This document shows, one piece after another, positions 8,226-17,331 of a stretch of 64,000 bases of DNA (the stretch's first letter is position 1; every line of letters begins with the position of its first letter). A program made the position numbers and the translations under genes. The notes under the pieces were generated by a model that did not search any database, had not been told where the DNA came from, and saw only the letters and a list, made by a program, of their open reading frames with translations. The DNA is from Lewinella sp. IMCC34191 (GTDB taxonomy: Bacteria > Bacteroidota > Bacteroidia > Chitinophagales > Saprospiraceae), in the NCBI RefSeq assembly GCF_003390935.1, contig NZ_QNQZ01000005.1, forward strand, positions 186,001 through 250,000, written 5' to 3'.

Positions 8226-8228
8226 GCC

Positions 8229-9326
8229 TTACTTTTTAGTGGCCTTCATAACTTCCGTGACCGGTTCTCCCACCTCGGTCGCGGCCGCCGCGGGATAATC
8301 GTAGCCCATCAGGGCGGCCAGCGTGGCGGCGATCTGGTCCTGGTAGAGCTGGTTATCGCCGGTCATTTCGCCCCGGGCGGGGGTGTCCGGGCCGATCACG
8401 GCGAGCCAGATGGCATCGGAACCGACGGCACCCTGCCCGTGCCCCTTCCAGCTTTCCAGGGGGCTTTCGCCCCGACCGTGGTCGGTGGTGAGGATCAGCG
8501 TGGTCTTGCCGGCGTACTGGGGGTCGGACTCCAGGAATTCCCACATGTCCCGCCACATTGCGTCGGTAGCGTGGGCGGCGTCGAGGTAGCGGTTGTAGCT
8601 GCCGTCGTGGGCGAAGTCGTCGGTTTCCCCGTAGCTGATGAAAACGATGCGGGGGTGGTCCTTGCGTAAGGTTTCGAGGGCGAAATTGTGGGTGAGCATA
8701 TCGGGCCGGACGCCGCCCCAGAGCCTCGGGGCCTGCTCCTGCAGTTTATTGATAAATGCCTCCCCCTCCGTCAACTCCCCTTCGGCCACGTTGTAGCCGC
8801 TGTTGACGGGGATGCCGCTGCGTTGCTCGTTCACGATCCAGTCGAAAACGTCCCAGCTGCCGAAGGCGACCACCTTACCGGCCAGCTCCTCCTTGCCGTT
8901 AAGCCACTCCAGGACGGTGACGTTCGGATTCCATTCTTTATCGTTGCTGGTAATGCGCGGGTCGGCGTATCCGCTGAGGATTTCGTTGTAGCCCGGGTAG
9001 GAAAACCACTGGTCGTTACGGCAGTTGACTTTATTGTCCTGCCAGCGGTTGCCGTAGACCATACCTTTTGGAGCGAGCGTACCCCAGAAAAAGGGCATCA
9101 GCTGCCGGCGGCGCGCTTCGGGGGTGGCACCGAGATAGCTTTCGGTCATCCGTTCCCGGTCGTGGGTGAAGCGCTCGTCGGCCACCATGCTGTCCACGGC
9201 GCCGCCGAATAGCTCCTGCCACCGCAGGCCGTCCATGGTGATGAGGATGACGTTTTCCGTTTGCTGCTGCGCGCAGGCGGCGGCGGAAACAAGGGCGAGC
9301 AGGCAGGTAAACAGGTAGGTTCTCAT
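8229..9326 (-). CDS. Alkaline-phosphatase-superfamily secreted hydrolase
   Basis: A 365-residue protein with signal peptide (MRTYLFTCLLALVSAAACAQ). Metal-binding motifs of the alkaline phosphatase/sulfatase/NPP superfamily are visible: NVILITMDGLRWQELFGG, SYGETDDFAHDGSYNRYL, LTTDHGRG and WKGHGQG. At the place where the nucleophile Ser/Thr is expected the sequence is SYPGYNEILSGYAD, so either a nearby serine or another residue acts, and phosphatase activity should not be assumed. The frame extends upstream to 9662, but the ATG at 9326 gives the signal peptide and overlaps the DUF5690 stop by 4 bases. In this operon it may release phosphate or prepare a phosphonate ester outside the cytoplasm. 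Confidence 0.8.
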   Translation of the reverse strand: MRTYLFTCLLALVSAAACAQQQTENVILITMDGLRWQELFGGAVDSMVADERFTHDRERMTESYLGATPEARRRQLMPFFWGTLAPKGMVYGNRWQDNKVNCRNDQWFSYPGYNEILSGYADPRITSNDKEWNPNVTVLEWLNGKEELAGKVVAFGSWDVFDWIVNEQRSGIPVNSGYNVAEGELTEGEAFINKLQEQAPRLWGGVRPDMLTHNFALETLRKDHPRIVFISYGETDDFAHDGSYNRYLDAAHATDAMWRDMWEFLESDPQYAGKTTLILTTDHGRGESPLESWKGHGQGAVGSDAIWLAVIGPDTPARGEMTGDNQLYQDQIAATLAALMGYDYPAAAATEVGEPVTEVMKATKK

Positions 9327-10603
9327 AGTGTAGTCGGATGAAGGGTGGAAGGAAGCGGGGCGGGTGCGTCCCGGACCGGCAGGCGGCGGCGCAGCGCGCC
9401 CCAGGCGTACAGACCGAGCCCGAGGGTGACCGTACCGACAAGGTAGGCCAGACCGGTCAGGAAGCCCAGCCAGGGTATATCCGGAGCGGCGAGGCGCAGG
9501 AGCAAAACCAATATCGAGCCCGCGTAGCCCCCGGCGTCGGCCAGGTAGATCAGGAAGCCGGCGGTAGCGGCCTGCCGGAAGGCACCGATAAGCCGGTCGA
9601 AGTAGATGGCGTTGAGGGGAACGTAGGCCAGGTAGAGCCCCAGCCCGATGGCCACCATCCACGGACCACCGGTCAGGGCACCCAGCGAAAAGGCTCCCGT
9701 AGCGAGCAGGATGAGCGCCGCAGCGCCGGTAAAGAGGCCGTGGTAATAACGCAGCGCCCGCCGGTTGGAACGGATACGGTAGCCGATAAATAGAGGCACC
9801 AACGTAAGTAAGGCAACCGGCAGCTCGGCCAGGGTAAAGATCTCCGGCGTGTCTCCGTAGCCGAGGTCGGTCCAGAGCTCGGCGGCGAAGTTATCGCGGA
9901 TGTCGCGCAGGGCGGTGATGAGGACGTACAGGGCCAGTATGGCCACCAAGCCGGGACCGAGCCGGCGCACCAGCGTCCGCCGTTCCTCCCGGGTCATGGG
10001 CTTGCGCAGCGTGCGGGCGGCAATGTCCCGGCGGTCGGGCGGCGTCATCCGGGAGAGGCCGTAGATGCACCCCAGCAGCGGCAGGAAAAACAGCGCGCCG
10101 GTCAGCGCTGGCATCCAGAAGGGCGACACCTCGTCGAGTAATAGGGAGCCGACCGTCTTGACGGCGCCACTGCTGACGATGAAGCTCACCGCCAGCATCG
10201 CGCCGAGGATCTCGGTGGTTCGCCGACCCTCCAGGTAGCTGAAGACCACCCCCCAGATGAGCCCGAGTGGTAGCCCGTTCAGGAACAGCCAGAGTGGGGC
10301 CGACCAGTGGTCACCGACGAGCCCGAAAAGCACCAGGGCGAGCTCGGCCACCAAAATGAGCGCAACGAAAAACCGCTCCCGCCCCACCCGATTCAGTTCG
10401 GAGATGACGCGGATCCCGATGAATTTGGAGAGAGCATAGCCAAAGACCTGGGCCACGACCAGCGTGGTCTTGAAGTCCAGTACGCCCAGGACCGCGCCCG
10501 CCTGCGAAAACTCCGCAGCCGTGAAGGGCTTGCGGAAGGCGTAGGTGCAGAAGTAGGCCCCGAAGGCCAATAATCCCGCGGTGATGGTAGGGGTAGGTCT
10601 CAC
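9323..10603 (-). CDS. DUF5690-family MFS-like transporter
   Basis: A 426-residue membrane protein with about twelve helices and an MFS-like beginning (GLLAFGAYFCTYAFRKPFTAAEF), which recalls the glycerol-3-phosphate/organophosphate permease group as well as the DUF5690 family of Bacteroidota. It starts with GTG, overlapping the regulator stop codon (GTGA), and ends overlapping the phosphatase-like start (ATGA), so the three are tightly coupled. Transport of the operon's phosphonate substrate across the inner membrane is the natural guess and is inference. The last 30 residues are proline-rich and likely cytoplasmic. Confidence 0.75.
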   Translation of the reverse strand: MRPTPTITAGLLAFGAYFCTYAFRKPFTAAEFSQAGAVLGVLDFKTTLVVAQVFGYALSKFIGIRVISELNRVGRERFFVALILVAELALVLFGLVGDHWSAPLWLFLNGLPLGLIWGVVFSYLEGRRTTEILGAMLAVSFIVSSGAVKTVGSLLLDEVSPFWMPALTGALFFLPLLGCIYGLSRMTPPDRRDIAARTLRKPMTREERRTLVRRLGPGLVAILALYVLITALRDIRDNFAAELWTDLGYGDTPEIFTLAELPVALLTLVPLFIGYRIRSNRRALRYYHGLFTGAAALILLATGAFSLGALTGGPWMVAIGLGLYLAYVPLNAIYFDRLIGAFRQAATAGFLIYLADAGGYAGSILVLLLRLAAPDIPWLGFLTGLAYLVGTVTLGLGLYAWGALRRRLPVRDAPAPLPSTLHPTTL

Positions 10604-11187
10604 GGGCGCAGCAGTTGATCGTGCAAGTAGACCACCAGCAGCCGGGCGGGTTCTGGCCCGTGATTGCGGGGCACGTGGGGGATGCGACCGTCGTAGAAGA
10701 GGGTGTCCCCCGGTTCTAGCCGCAGGGTATGGTCACCGATCTCGTAGTCGAGCGTGCCGGACAGCACGTACTTGAATTCGTAGGCGTCGGTGGTCACACG
10801 GTCCCGGCGGGAGCCGGCCTCGATGGTTAAGAGCACGGCCCGCAGCGCGAAGTCCGGCCCCTCACCGGACAGCAGCTGCAGGTAGTCGAAGCCCCTGCTG
10901 GCCAGCTCCCGCTCGATGGGTTCGGCCTCCCCGGCCCGACGGTGAACGTAGGGCGTGACCGGCTGGCCGTCCATATCGGCGAAAAAGTCAGCCGCCGGGC
11001 ATGCCATCGCATCCAGGTAACGGAACAGCAGCGGCAGCGTGGGAATACTCCGGCCCGTCTCCACCTTCGACACCATGCCCTTCGTGATCCCGATGGCATC
11101 GGCAACCTCCTGCTGGGAGCGCTTCTGCTGCCGGCGCAATTCGCGCAGGCGGGGTCCGATGTCGAGGAGGGAGGGTTGCGTATTCAC
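10600..11187 (-). CDS. XRE-cupin transcriptional regulator
   Basis: A 195-residue two-domain regulator. Residues 10-65 form an XRE helix-turn-helix (LRELRRQQKRSQQEVADAIGITKGMVSKVETGRS). Residues 110-190 form a cupin barrel (EFKYVLSGTLDYEIGDHTLRLEPGDTLFYDGRIPHVPRN), typical of sensors of small carboxylated or phosphorylated metabolites. It is the first gene of the phosphonate operon and starts with GTG. A TAAGTTTG box (reverse strand, 11193-11200) ends 5 bases before this codon, implying a leaderless message. It probably controls its own operon and perhaps the divergent SusC gene, with a perfect palindrome at 11291-11311 as candidate site. Confidence 0.85.
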   Translation of the reverse strand: MNTQPSLLDIGPRLRELRRQQKRSQQEVADAIGITKGMVSKVETGRSIPTLPLLFRYLDAMACPAADFFADMDGQPVTPYVHRRAGEAEPIERELASRGFDYLQLLSGEGPDFALRAVLLTIEAGSRRDRVTTDAYEFKYVLSGTLDYEIGDHTLRLEPGDTLFYDGRIPHVPRNHGPEPARLLVVYLHDQLLRP

Positions 11188-11192
11188 CGGGG

Positions 11193-11200
11193 CAAACTTA
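11193..11200 (-). promoter_or_regulatory. TAAGTTTG promoter box for the phosphonate operon
   Basis: On the reverse strand TAAGTTTG matches the Bacteroidota -7 consensus TAnnTTTG and lies 5 bases before the GTG of the XRE-cupin gene, so transcription should begin at or near the start codon. Confidence 0.5.
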
Positions 11201-11290
11201 GCCCGCCCTACCCCCGCCCCGCAAGGCCACGCGCGCCTCCGGGGCGGAACTTCACGGTAAAATAATGCTGGCTTAATACCCGGCCGAAAC

Positions 11291-11311
11291 GGGTTTCCCG
11301 GTGGGAAACCC
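11291..11311. promoter_or_regulatory. Perfect 9-base palindrome in the divergent promoter region
   Basis: GGGTTTCCC-ggt-GGGAAACCC lies between the XRE-cupin gene and SusC 1. Its symmetry and location suggest an operator for a dimeric regulator, the neighbouring XRE-cupin protein being the obvious candidate. It has no T-run and is not a convincing terminator. Confidence 0.5.
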
Positions 11312-11377
11312 CGGGCGGAAACGGAAACATTCCCTTAACCCAATCTGCTAGGAATCAATGTTTTACCCCAAACCGCT

Positions 11378-11393
11378 CTTAACCCAAACTTAA
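11378..11393 (+). promoter_or_regulatory. Conserved upstream element of SusC 1
   Basis: CTTAACCCAAACTTAA, 80 bases before the ATG, matches 14 of 16 bases of an element 77 bases before SusC 2 (18146-18161). A shorter copy, CTTAACCCAAT, begins at 11334, exactly 44 bases upstream. Confidence 0.45.
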
Positions 11394-11457
11394 AGGGCAA
11401 TCCTTGTCCTCACGTAGCGTCGGCTGCCACCTTTGCGGAGAAATTACGACTCACGCT

Positions 11458-14400
11458 ATGAAACGAATCCGCACCCTTCTCCTACTGGCGATCTGCTGCG
11501 CCACCACCCTCGGCCTGCGGGCTCAGCAGACCGTCACGGGCCGGGTCACCGACCCCAACAACGAGCCCCTCATCGGCGCCTCCGTCCTCATTCCCGGCAC
11601 GGGGTCCGGTACGGTCACCAACTTTGACGGCGACTTCGAGATCACCGTTCCCTCCCTCACCGATACCCTGCTGGTCACCTACGTCGGCTACGAAACCCTG
11701 CGCGAGCCCATCAACGGGCGCAGCGAGGTCCTCTTCCTGCTCCGGGAAGGCGCCCTCGACCTGAACGCCGTTACCGTCACCGCCCTCGGTATCGAGCGGG
11801 AAGCCAAGGCCCTGGGCTACGCCGTCCAGGAGATCGACGGCGAGCAGCTCGACCGCGTCAAGGACCCCAACCTGATTAATAACCTGGCCGGCAAGCTCGC
11901 CGGCGTACGGGTCACGGGCGGCGGCTCCGGCATCGGTTCCTCCAGCCGCATCGTCATCCGGGGCGAAAGCTCGCTGAGCGGCGACAACCAGCCGCTGTTC
12001 GTCGTCAACGGGGTACCGATCAACAACGATAACGGTAACAACGGCGGCGGCAACGGCAATATGGCCGCCGACTACGGCAATTCGGCCGCCGACATTAACC
12101 CCGACGACATCGAAACCGTCACCGTGCTCAAGGGCGCCAACGCCACCGCCCTCTACGGCAGCCGGGCGGCCAACGGCGTAATACTGATCACCACCAAATC
12201 CGGGGCCGGTAAACGGGGCATCGGCGCCAGCTTCTCCAGCAATACCACCTTCGAGCGGCCGCTGCGCATCCCCGAATACCAGAATAGCTACGGCCAGGGA
12301 GCCGGGGGGCAGTTCGCCTTCGGTGACGGATTCGGGGCCGGCACCAACGACAACATCGACGAAAGCTGGGGACCCGCCTTCGCCGGCAGTCCACTGATCG
12401 TGCAGCATAACAGCCCGACCAGTTCCGGACTACGGGCGGGTGACTTCGCCGTCCGGCCCCGGACCGAAGACGGGCAGTTCGCCGACGAAGCCACGGCCCT
12501 GCCCTGGACCGCCGCCCCCGGCAACATCGGGGATTTCTTCGAGACCGGCTACACCACCATCAATACCGTAGCCCTGTACGGCGGCGACGAGCAGCGCAAC
12601 TTCCGCCTCAGCTACTCCAACACGGCCAACGAGGGCATCCTGCCCAACACCGACCTGAGCCGCAATAACCTGACCCTGGACGTCGGACAGAACTTCCTGG
12701 ACCAGAAGCTGCGGGTACGTGCCAACGCCAACTACATCAACAGCAGCTCCGACAACCGCCCCAACAACAGCTACGGTACCGAAAACGTGATGTACCTCTG
12801 GGTGTGGTTCGGCCGGCAGATCGAGATGAACTCCCTGCGTGACTACTGGCAGCCCGGGCAGGAGAATATCCAGCAGTTCAACTACAACTACAACTGGCAC
12901 GACAACCCGTACTTCACCATGTACGAAAACACGAACGCCTTCGACGAGAACCGGCTACTCGGCAACGTCAACGCTACCTACGACTTCACCGACGAGCTGC
13001 AGCTGATGGTCCGCTACGGCCTCGACACTTACGACGAGCTCCGCACCGGCCGGCGGGCCTGGTCCACCCAGCGCTTCCCCCGCGGCCAGTACCGGGAGGA
13101 TAACATCTTCTTCCAGGAGCGGAACGCCGACTTCCTGCTGACCTACGCGCCGCAGATCGGCGAGACCTTCACCGCCACCATCAGTGCCGGCGGCAACCAG
13201 ATGACCCAGGAGCGCCGCTTCCGGCGTACCTCGGCCAACGAACTGGCCGTGCCCGGGGTGTACAGCTTTAACAACGCCGCCATTCCCCTGGTCAATAACC
13301 AGTATAATAGCCGCCGACGCATCAACAGCCTCTACGCTACCGCCAATCTTGGCTTCCGGAACTTCCTCTACCTCGACCTGTCGGCACGCAACGACTGGTC
13401 CAGCACCCTCCCCGCGGCCAACAACAGCTACTTCTACCCTTCCGCTTCGCTGTCCGCGGTGCTCAGTGAGGTGATTGACTTCCCCGCCGCCGTGAGTTTC
13501 GCCAAGCTGCGGGCCGGCTACGGCCAGGTCGGCGCCGATACCGACCCCTACCGCCTGCTGGGCTACTTCCAGTTTTCGTCTAATACCTACGGCGGCCAGT
13601 TGCTCGGCACGGAAGACAACCTGCTCGCCAACGCCAACCTGAAACCCGAGCGGCTGAATACCCTCGAGTTCGGCGCCGACCTCCGCTTCCTGCGCGGCCG
13701 TCTCGGCCTGGACCTGACCTGGTACAACAACGTATCGCGCGACCAGATCCTGCAGGTGCCGGTGAGCCAGGCCAGCGGCTACGGCGCCCGCTATTTCAAC
13801 GCCGGCGAGATCGAGAGTAAGGGCGTGGAACTGCTGCTCACCGGCGAGCCCGTCAGCCGGGGCAACTTCGACTGGCGCGTCAACCTGAACTTCACCCGCG
13901 CCCGCTCCACGGTGAACGAACTGGCCCCCGGCATCGAAAGCTACCAGTTGAGTTCGAATTACCTGACCGTACTGGCCCGTCCCGGCGAACGCATGGGCGA
14001 CGTGTACGGCACCGGCTTCGTGCTCATCGACACCGAGACCAACGAACGGGTGACCGTGGACGACGTAGCCGACATCAAGGATACATACGCCCACCTCTAC
14101 GACGCAAACGGCTTCCCCGTCCGCGACCCCAATCTGCGCCGCCTCGGCAACTACAACCCCGACTTCCAACTCGGGCTGAACAACGACTTCCGAATCGGTA
14201 ACATTGACTTCGGCTTCCTGTGGGACTGGTCGCAGGGCGGCGTCATCATGAGCCGGACGCTGCTGATCGGCGGCACCTCCGGCATGATGGCCGAGACGGC
14301 GGAATACGACCGGGAAACGACCGACTTCATCGGCGGCACCACCCGGGTCACCGGCGTGAGCGAGCTCGACCGCAACGGCGTAGTCGCCACCGCCGACGGC

Positions 14401-14736
14401 ACCTACGTACCCAACACCACCGCCCTTAGCGCCCGCGATTTCTACTGGAGCCACTTCAACCGCGACAACGAGACCGTCGGCATGTACGACGCCACCTTCC
14501 TGAAGCTGCGCGAGGCCCGCATCGGCTACAACCTGCCCCGGGAGTGGGTCAGCGGCATCGGCGCCCAGCGGATCCGCCTGAGTCTGATCGGCCGCAACCT
14601 GCTGCTCTTCACCGAGAATCCTCACTTCGACCCCGAGGTCTTCAGCTACGGCGGGGGCGGCATCGTACCCGGCGTGGAGGACATGGCCACGCCCAGCAGC
14701 CGCAGCTTCGGCTTCAACCTGAACGTCGTCTTTTAA
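11458..14736 (+). CDS. SusC/RagA-type TonB-dependent outer membrane transporter 1
   Basis: A 1,092-residue outer-membrane importer. A signal peptide (MKRIRTLLLLAICCATTLGLRAQ) precedes a carboxypeptidase-regulatory-like domain (VTGRVTDPNNEPLIGASVLIPG), the plug with LAGKLAGVRVTGGGSG and NGVPINNDNG, and a large beta-barrel ending in an aromatic residue (FNLNVVF). The plug contains a Gly/Asn-rich insert (residues about 186-203). There is no N-terminal STN domain, so no direct anti-sigma signalling is expected. The frame opens at 11404, but the ATG at 11458 begins the signal peptide. With the SusD 100 bases downstream it forms one import complex; its divergence from the phosphonate operon suggests, but does not prove, an organophosphorus ligand. 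Confidence 0.92.
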   Translation: MKRIRTLLLLAICCATTLGLRAQQTVTGRVTDPNNEPLIGASVLIPGTGSGTVTNFDGDFEITVPSLTDTLLVTYVGYETLREPINGRSEVLFLLREGALDLNAVTVTALGIEREAKALGYAVQEIDGEQLDRVKDPNLINNLAGKLAGVRVTGGGSGIGSSSRIVIRGESSLSGDNQPLFVVNGVPINNDNGNNGGGNGNMAADYGNSAADINPDDIETVTVLKGANATALYGSRAANGVILITTKSGAGKRGIGASFSSNTTFERPLRIPEYQNSYGQGAGGQFAFGDGFGAGTNDNIDESWGPAFAGSPLIVQHNSPTSSGLRAGDFAVRPRTEDGQFADEATALPWTAAPGNIGDFFETGYTTINTVALYGGDEQRNFRLSYSNTANEGILPNTDLSRNNLTLDVGQNFLDQKLRVRANANYINSSSDNRPNNSYGTENVMYLWVWFGRQIEMNSLRDYWQPGQENIQQFNYNYNWHDNPYFTMYENTNAFDENRLLGNVNATYDFTDELQLMVRYGLDTYDELRTGRRAWSTQRFPRGQYREDNIFFQERNADFLLTYAPQIGETFTATISAGGNQMTQERRFRRTSANELAVPGVYSFNNAAIPLVNNQYNSRRRINSLYATANLGFRNFLYLDLSARNDWSSTLPAANNSYFYPSASLSAVLSEVIDFPAAVSFAKLRAGYGQVGADTDPYRLLGYFQFSSNTYGGQLLGTEDNLLANANLKPERLNTLEFGADLRFLRGRLGLDLTWYNNVSRDQILQVPVSQASGYGARYFNAGEIESKGVELLLTGEPVSRGNFDWRVNLNFTRARSTVNELAPGIESYQLSSNYLTVLARPGERMGDVYGTGFVLIDTETNERVTVDDVADIKDTYAHLYDANGFPVRDPNLRRLGNYNPDFQLGLNNDFRIGNIDFGFLWDWSQGGVIMSRTLLIGGTSGMMAETAEYDRETTDFIGGTTRVTGVSELDRNGVVATADGTYVPNTTALSARDFYWSHFNRDNETVGMYDATFLKLREARIGYNLPREWVSGIGAQRIRLSLIGRNLLLFTENPHFDPEVFSYGGGGIVPGVEDMATPSSRSFGFNLNVVF

Positions 14737-14764
14737 CCCCCTTTCCCTTCCTGATTTTCTCTAT

Positions 14765-14810
14765 ACCTGCGCTCCGCCGCAAAAATTATGGCGGCGGAGC
14801 GCAGGAAAAA
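14765..14810 (+). repeat. Dispersed GC-rich repeat, paired copy forming a perfect hairpin
   Basis: CCTGCGCTCCGCCGC (14766-14780) is followed after the loop aaaaattatg by its exact reverse complement (14791-14805) and an A-run. It lies between SusC 1 and SusD 1, so it could reduce read-through or set differential transcript stability as well as being a mobile repeat. Confidence 0.85.
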
Positions 14811-14836
14811 AAGCTTGTACTAAAAAGTAATGTCCG

Positions 14837-16276
14837 ATGGCACGTCCTTTATCCCTTCTCTTTCTGGCCGTGATGCTGTTCGCCTGCGGTGACCTGGAGG
14901 AATTTAACGAAAACCCCAACGCCCCGAGCATCGACCAGGCCAGCCCCGACCTGATCCTGCCCAAGATCCTCTACGAGGTGGGCGACGAACTCACCTCCAG
15001 CCTGGCCTGGGGCACCGGCAATACCCTGGCCCAGCTGGTGGCCAGCAACAACTTCACCGGCACCGACCGCTATCTCCTCGGCAGCTACGGCGGCACCTGG
15101 AACCTGCTGTACCGCAACGCCCGCGACGCGCAGAACGTCATCGCCCTGGGCGAGCGCCTCAACAATCCGAACTACCAGGCGGCCGGCCTGTTGCTGCGCG
15201 GCTTCTGTATGCAGTTTCTGACGGAGATGTACGGCGACGTGCCCTTTACGGAGGCGCTGGGCGGCAAAACGGAGGGTAACTTCCAGCCGGCCTACACGCC
15301 CCAGCGCGACATCTACGTACAGCTGCTGGCCGACTACGAGCGGGCCGCCGACCTCTTCGACCCCACCGTGGGCCTGAATGGCGACATCCTGCACGACGGC
15401 GATATCCCCCGCTGGATCGAATTCGCCAATGCCCTGCGCCTGCGGACGATAATGCGCCTGGAGGATAAATGGGACGAAGTGGGCCTCAGCGCCGCTGACC
15501 TGCAATCCTTCGTGACCGAGGCCAACCACATGGACGAGCTGGAGGACTCCGCCCTGTTGCCCTACCTACCCGTGGGCGCCAACCGCTGGCCCCAGCATAC
15601 CGGCCGCGTGGGCGGCTTCGACGAAAAACGCATGAGCGTGACCATCGAGGGGGTGCTGGAGGAACTGAACGACCCCCGACTGGGCATCCTCTTCCGGCCG
15701 GTGGATAACCCCGACAGCGACGAATACGTAGGCGTGCCGAACGGCCTCAGCGAAGACGCCGCCTCCAACTACAACGGTGGGGCGCTGAATCAGAGTCGCC
15801 TCGGTACCCGCTTCCGGGAAGAGCCGGACGCGGTGGACATGGTCTTCATTCACTACCCCGAGGTGCAATTCCTGCTGGCCGAGGCCGCCGAAAAGGGCTA
15901 CATCGAGGGCGACGCGGAGGCTTTCTACCTGGAGGGTATCCGGTCCACGATGACCTACTACGGCACCGAAGCCACCGACGAATACCTGAGCCAGGAGGGC
16001 GTGGCCTACACCGACGACCGCGACGAGAACCTGCGCCTGATCGCGCGGCAGAAGTGGCTGAGCCTGTTCATGGTCGGCCTGGAAGCCTGGTTCGACTACC
16101 GCCGCACCGGTCTGCCCGAGCTGACCCCCGGCCCGGACGCGACCCTGGACCGGATCCCCCTCCGCATCCAGTACCCGGATGAGGAGCAGGTGCTGAACAC
16201 CACGAACTACCAGGCCGCCGTGGCCCGCCAGGGCGCCGACATGATCGGTATGCCGACGTGGCTGCTGGGTGAATGA
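14837..16276 (+). CDS. SusD/RagB-family surface lipoprotein 1
   Basis: A 479-residue nutrient-binding lipoprotein with a strong lipobox (AVMLFAC, Cys17) followed by GDLEEFNENPNAPS, the opening typical of the SusD-like_2 subgroup. TPR-like helices (RNARDAQNVIALGERL, YERAADLF) and the conserved end, IARQKWLSLFMVGLEAWFDYRRTGLPEL, complete the pattern. It caps SusC 1 and binds substrate at the cell surface. The SusC and SusD genes are separated by the hairpin repeat, unlike the usual tight spacing. A terminator follows at 16307. Confidence 0.92.
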   Translation: MARPLSLLFLAVMLFACGDLEEFNENPNAPSIDQASPDLILPKILYEVGDELTSSLAWGTGNTLAQLVASNNFTGTDRYLLGSYGGTWNLLYRNARDAQNVIALGERLNNPNYQAAGLLLRGFCMQFLTEMYGDVPFTEALGGKTEGNFQPAYTPQRDIYVQLLADYERAADLFDPTVGLNGDILHDGDIPRWIEFANALRLRTIMRLEDKWDEVGLSAADLQSFVTEANHMDELEDSALLPYLPVGANRWPQHTGRVGGFDEKRMSVTIEGVLEELNDPRLGILFRPVDNPDSDEYVGVPNGLSEDAASNYNGGALNQSRLGTRFREEPDAVDMVFIHYPEVQFLLAEAAEKGYIEGDAEAFYLEGIRSTMTYYGTEATDEYLSQEGVAYTDDRDENLRLIARQKWLSLFMVGLEAWFDYRRTGLPELTPGPDATLDRIPLRIQYPDEEQVLNTTNYQAAVARQGADMIGMPTWLLGE

Positions 16277-16306
16277 GCTATTTAGTTGATTAAATATTTA
16301 CATTGC

Positions 16307-16338
16307 CGGGTTTCCGTCTGCGGACGGGAACCCGTTTT
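16307..16338 (+). terminator. Rho-independent terminator after SusD 1
   Basis: CGGGTTTCCGTC-tgc-GGACGGGAACCCG followed by TTTT forms a strong stem with one bulge or mismatch, about 30 bases after the stop codon. Confidence 0.7.
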
Positions 16339-16374
16339 GCTGTTCCCAGGCAGCGAGTCATGCATGGCAAGCCG

Positions 16375-16382
16375 TAGCTTTG
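16375..16382 (+). promoter_or_regulatory. TAGCTTTG promoter box before the ABC exporter pair
   Basis: Matches TAnnTTTG 31 bases before the ATG at 16414, directly after the SusD 1 terminator. Confidence 0.45.
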
Positions 16383-16413
16383 GGCCATCCGATGTGGTCT
16401 GACCGCTTCCCGT

Positions 16414-17331
16414 ATGCACTATTACTTCCGGTTGCAACTCCTGCGGGCCAGCCGCCGCCTGGCCGATTTTGGCTTACCGCTGCCGGTGGCCGTCGGACTG
16501 GGGTTGGCCGGCTGGGTACTCGGGGCGGTATATCTCTACGGCCGCTTCACCGCGGCACCTTGGATTTTGCTGGCCCTGACGGTCGCCACCCTCTGGCCGT
16601 TGTCGGCCGGGGCGCGTTTCGATCGGCTGGAACGCCTGTTTTCCCGGCGGGACGTCCGGTTGATCCGGCATACGGAGCAGCTGACGGGCGGATCGGTAAG
16701 TCTGCTGGTGCTCCTCGGCTACGGGAGTTGGCTGGCGGCCGGGGTACTGCTTGCCCTGCTTTCGCTCCTGGCGGAATTCCGGCGGGGCGGTTCGGGCACC
16801 TTCGTACTACCGACGCCCTTTCGCAGGTCTCCCTACGAATCCGCCGTCGGACTCCGTCGCTACGGGTGGGTGCTGCCGCTGCTGTATTTCGTGGCCTGGC
16901 AGGGGGTGTCGGCCGATAACGTCAACCTGCTGCGGTTCACCGGGGTGGGCTGCGGGCTCCTGGTCATGTCGTTCTACGCCGATACGCCGCCGCCGGAGCT
17001 GCTCCGGATGTACCGGTCCGCTGCCCGTGGATACCTGTGGGGTAAAATCAGGACCGCGGGCTACGCCTATACCCTTTTCGCCCTCCCGATCTGGGTCGCG
17101 CTCGGCGTGGTGTGGCCGGACGGATGGGTCCTGCACCTGCTGGTTATCGGCCTGGGTTTGCTGTACATTACGGGTATGATCGTGGTGCAATACGCCGGTT
17201 ATCCCCGACAGCCTGACTTCCTGCGCTCCGTCGCCCACGTGGCCGGCATGTGTTTTCCCCCGCTGCTCCTGATTTTGCTCGTCGGTTGGTACCGGGAAGC
17301 CCGGGGCCGGCTCAAGGCTATTTTGACGTGA
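16414..17331 (+). CDS. Predicted ABC exporter membrane subunit
   Basis: A 305-residue integral membrane protein with about seven or eight hydrophobic helices and arginine-rich loops. It has no family signature I recognise. It ends in TGATG, sharing one base with the start of an ABC ATPase gene, so it is almost certainly that ATPase's membrane partner. The amphipathic N-terminus (YYFRLQLLRASRRLADFG) and the lack of solute-binding protein point to an exporter of the two-component kind found in Bacteroidota. The pair interrupts the two SusCD systems; its cargo is unknown. Confidence 0.65.
   Translation: MHYYFRLQLLRASRRLADFGLPLPVAVGLGLAGWVLGAVYLYGRFTAAPWILLALTVATLWPLSAGARFDRLERLFSRRDVRLIRHTEQLTGGSVSLLVLLGYGSWLAAGVLLALLSLLAEFRRGGSGTFVLPTPFRRSPYESAVGLRRYGWVLPLLYFVAWQGVSADNVNLLRFTGVGCGLLVMSFYADTPPPELLRMYRSAARGYLWGKIRTAGYAYTLFALPIWVALGVVWPDGWVLHLLVIGLGLLYITGMIVVQYAGYPRQPDFLRSVAHVAGMCFPPLLLILLVGWYREARGRLKAILT

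Noticed and set aside
11482-12408. Reverse-strand open frame of 308 codons over the 5' part of SusC 1
   Set aside because: Same shadow effect; low-complexity Gly/Val/Asp composition.
12955-14625. Reverse-strand open frame of 556 codons across SusC 1
   Set aside because: It mirrors the GC-rich codon phase of the SusC gene, is Gly/Val/Ala/Gln-rich without domain motifs, and SusC is unambiguous on the other strand.
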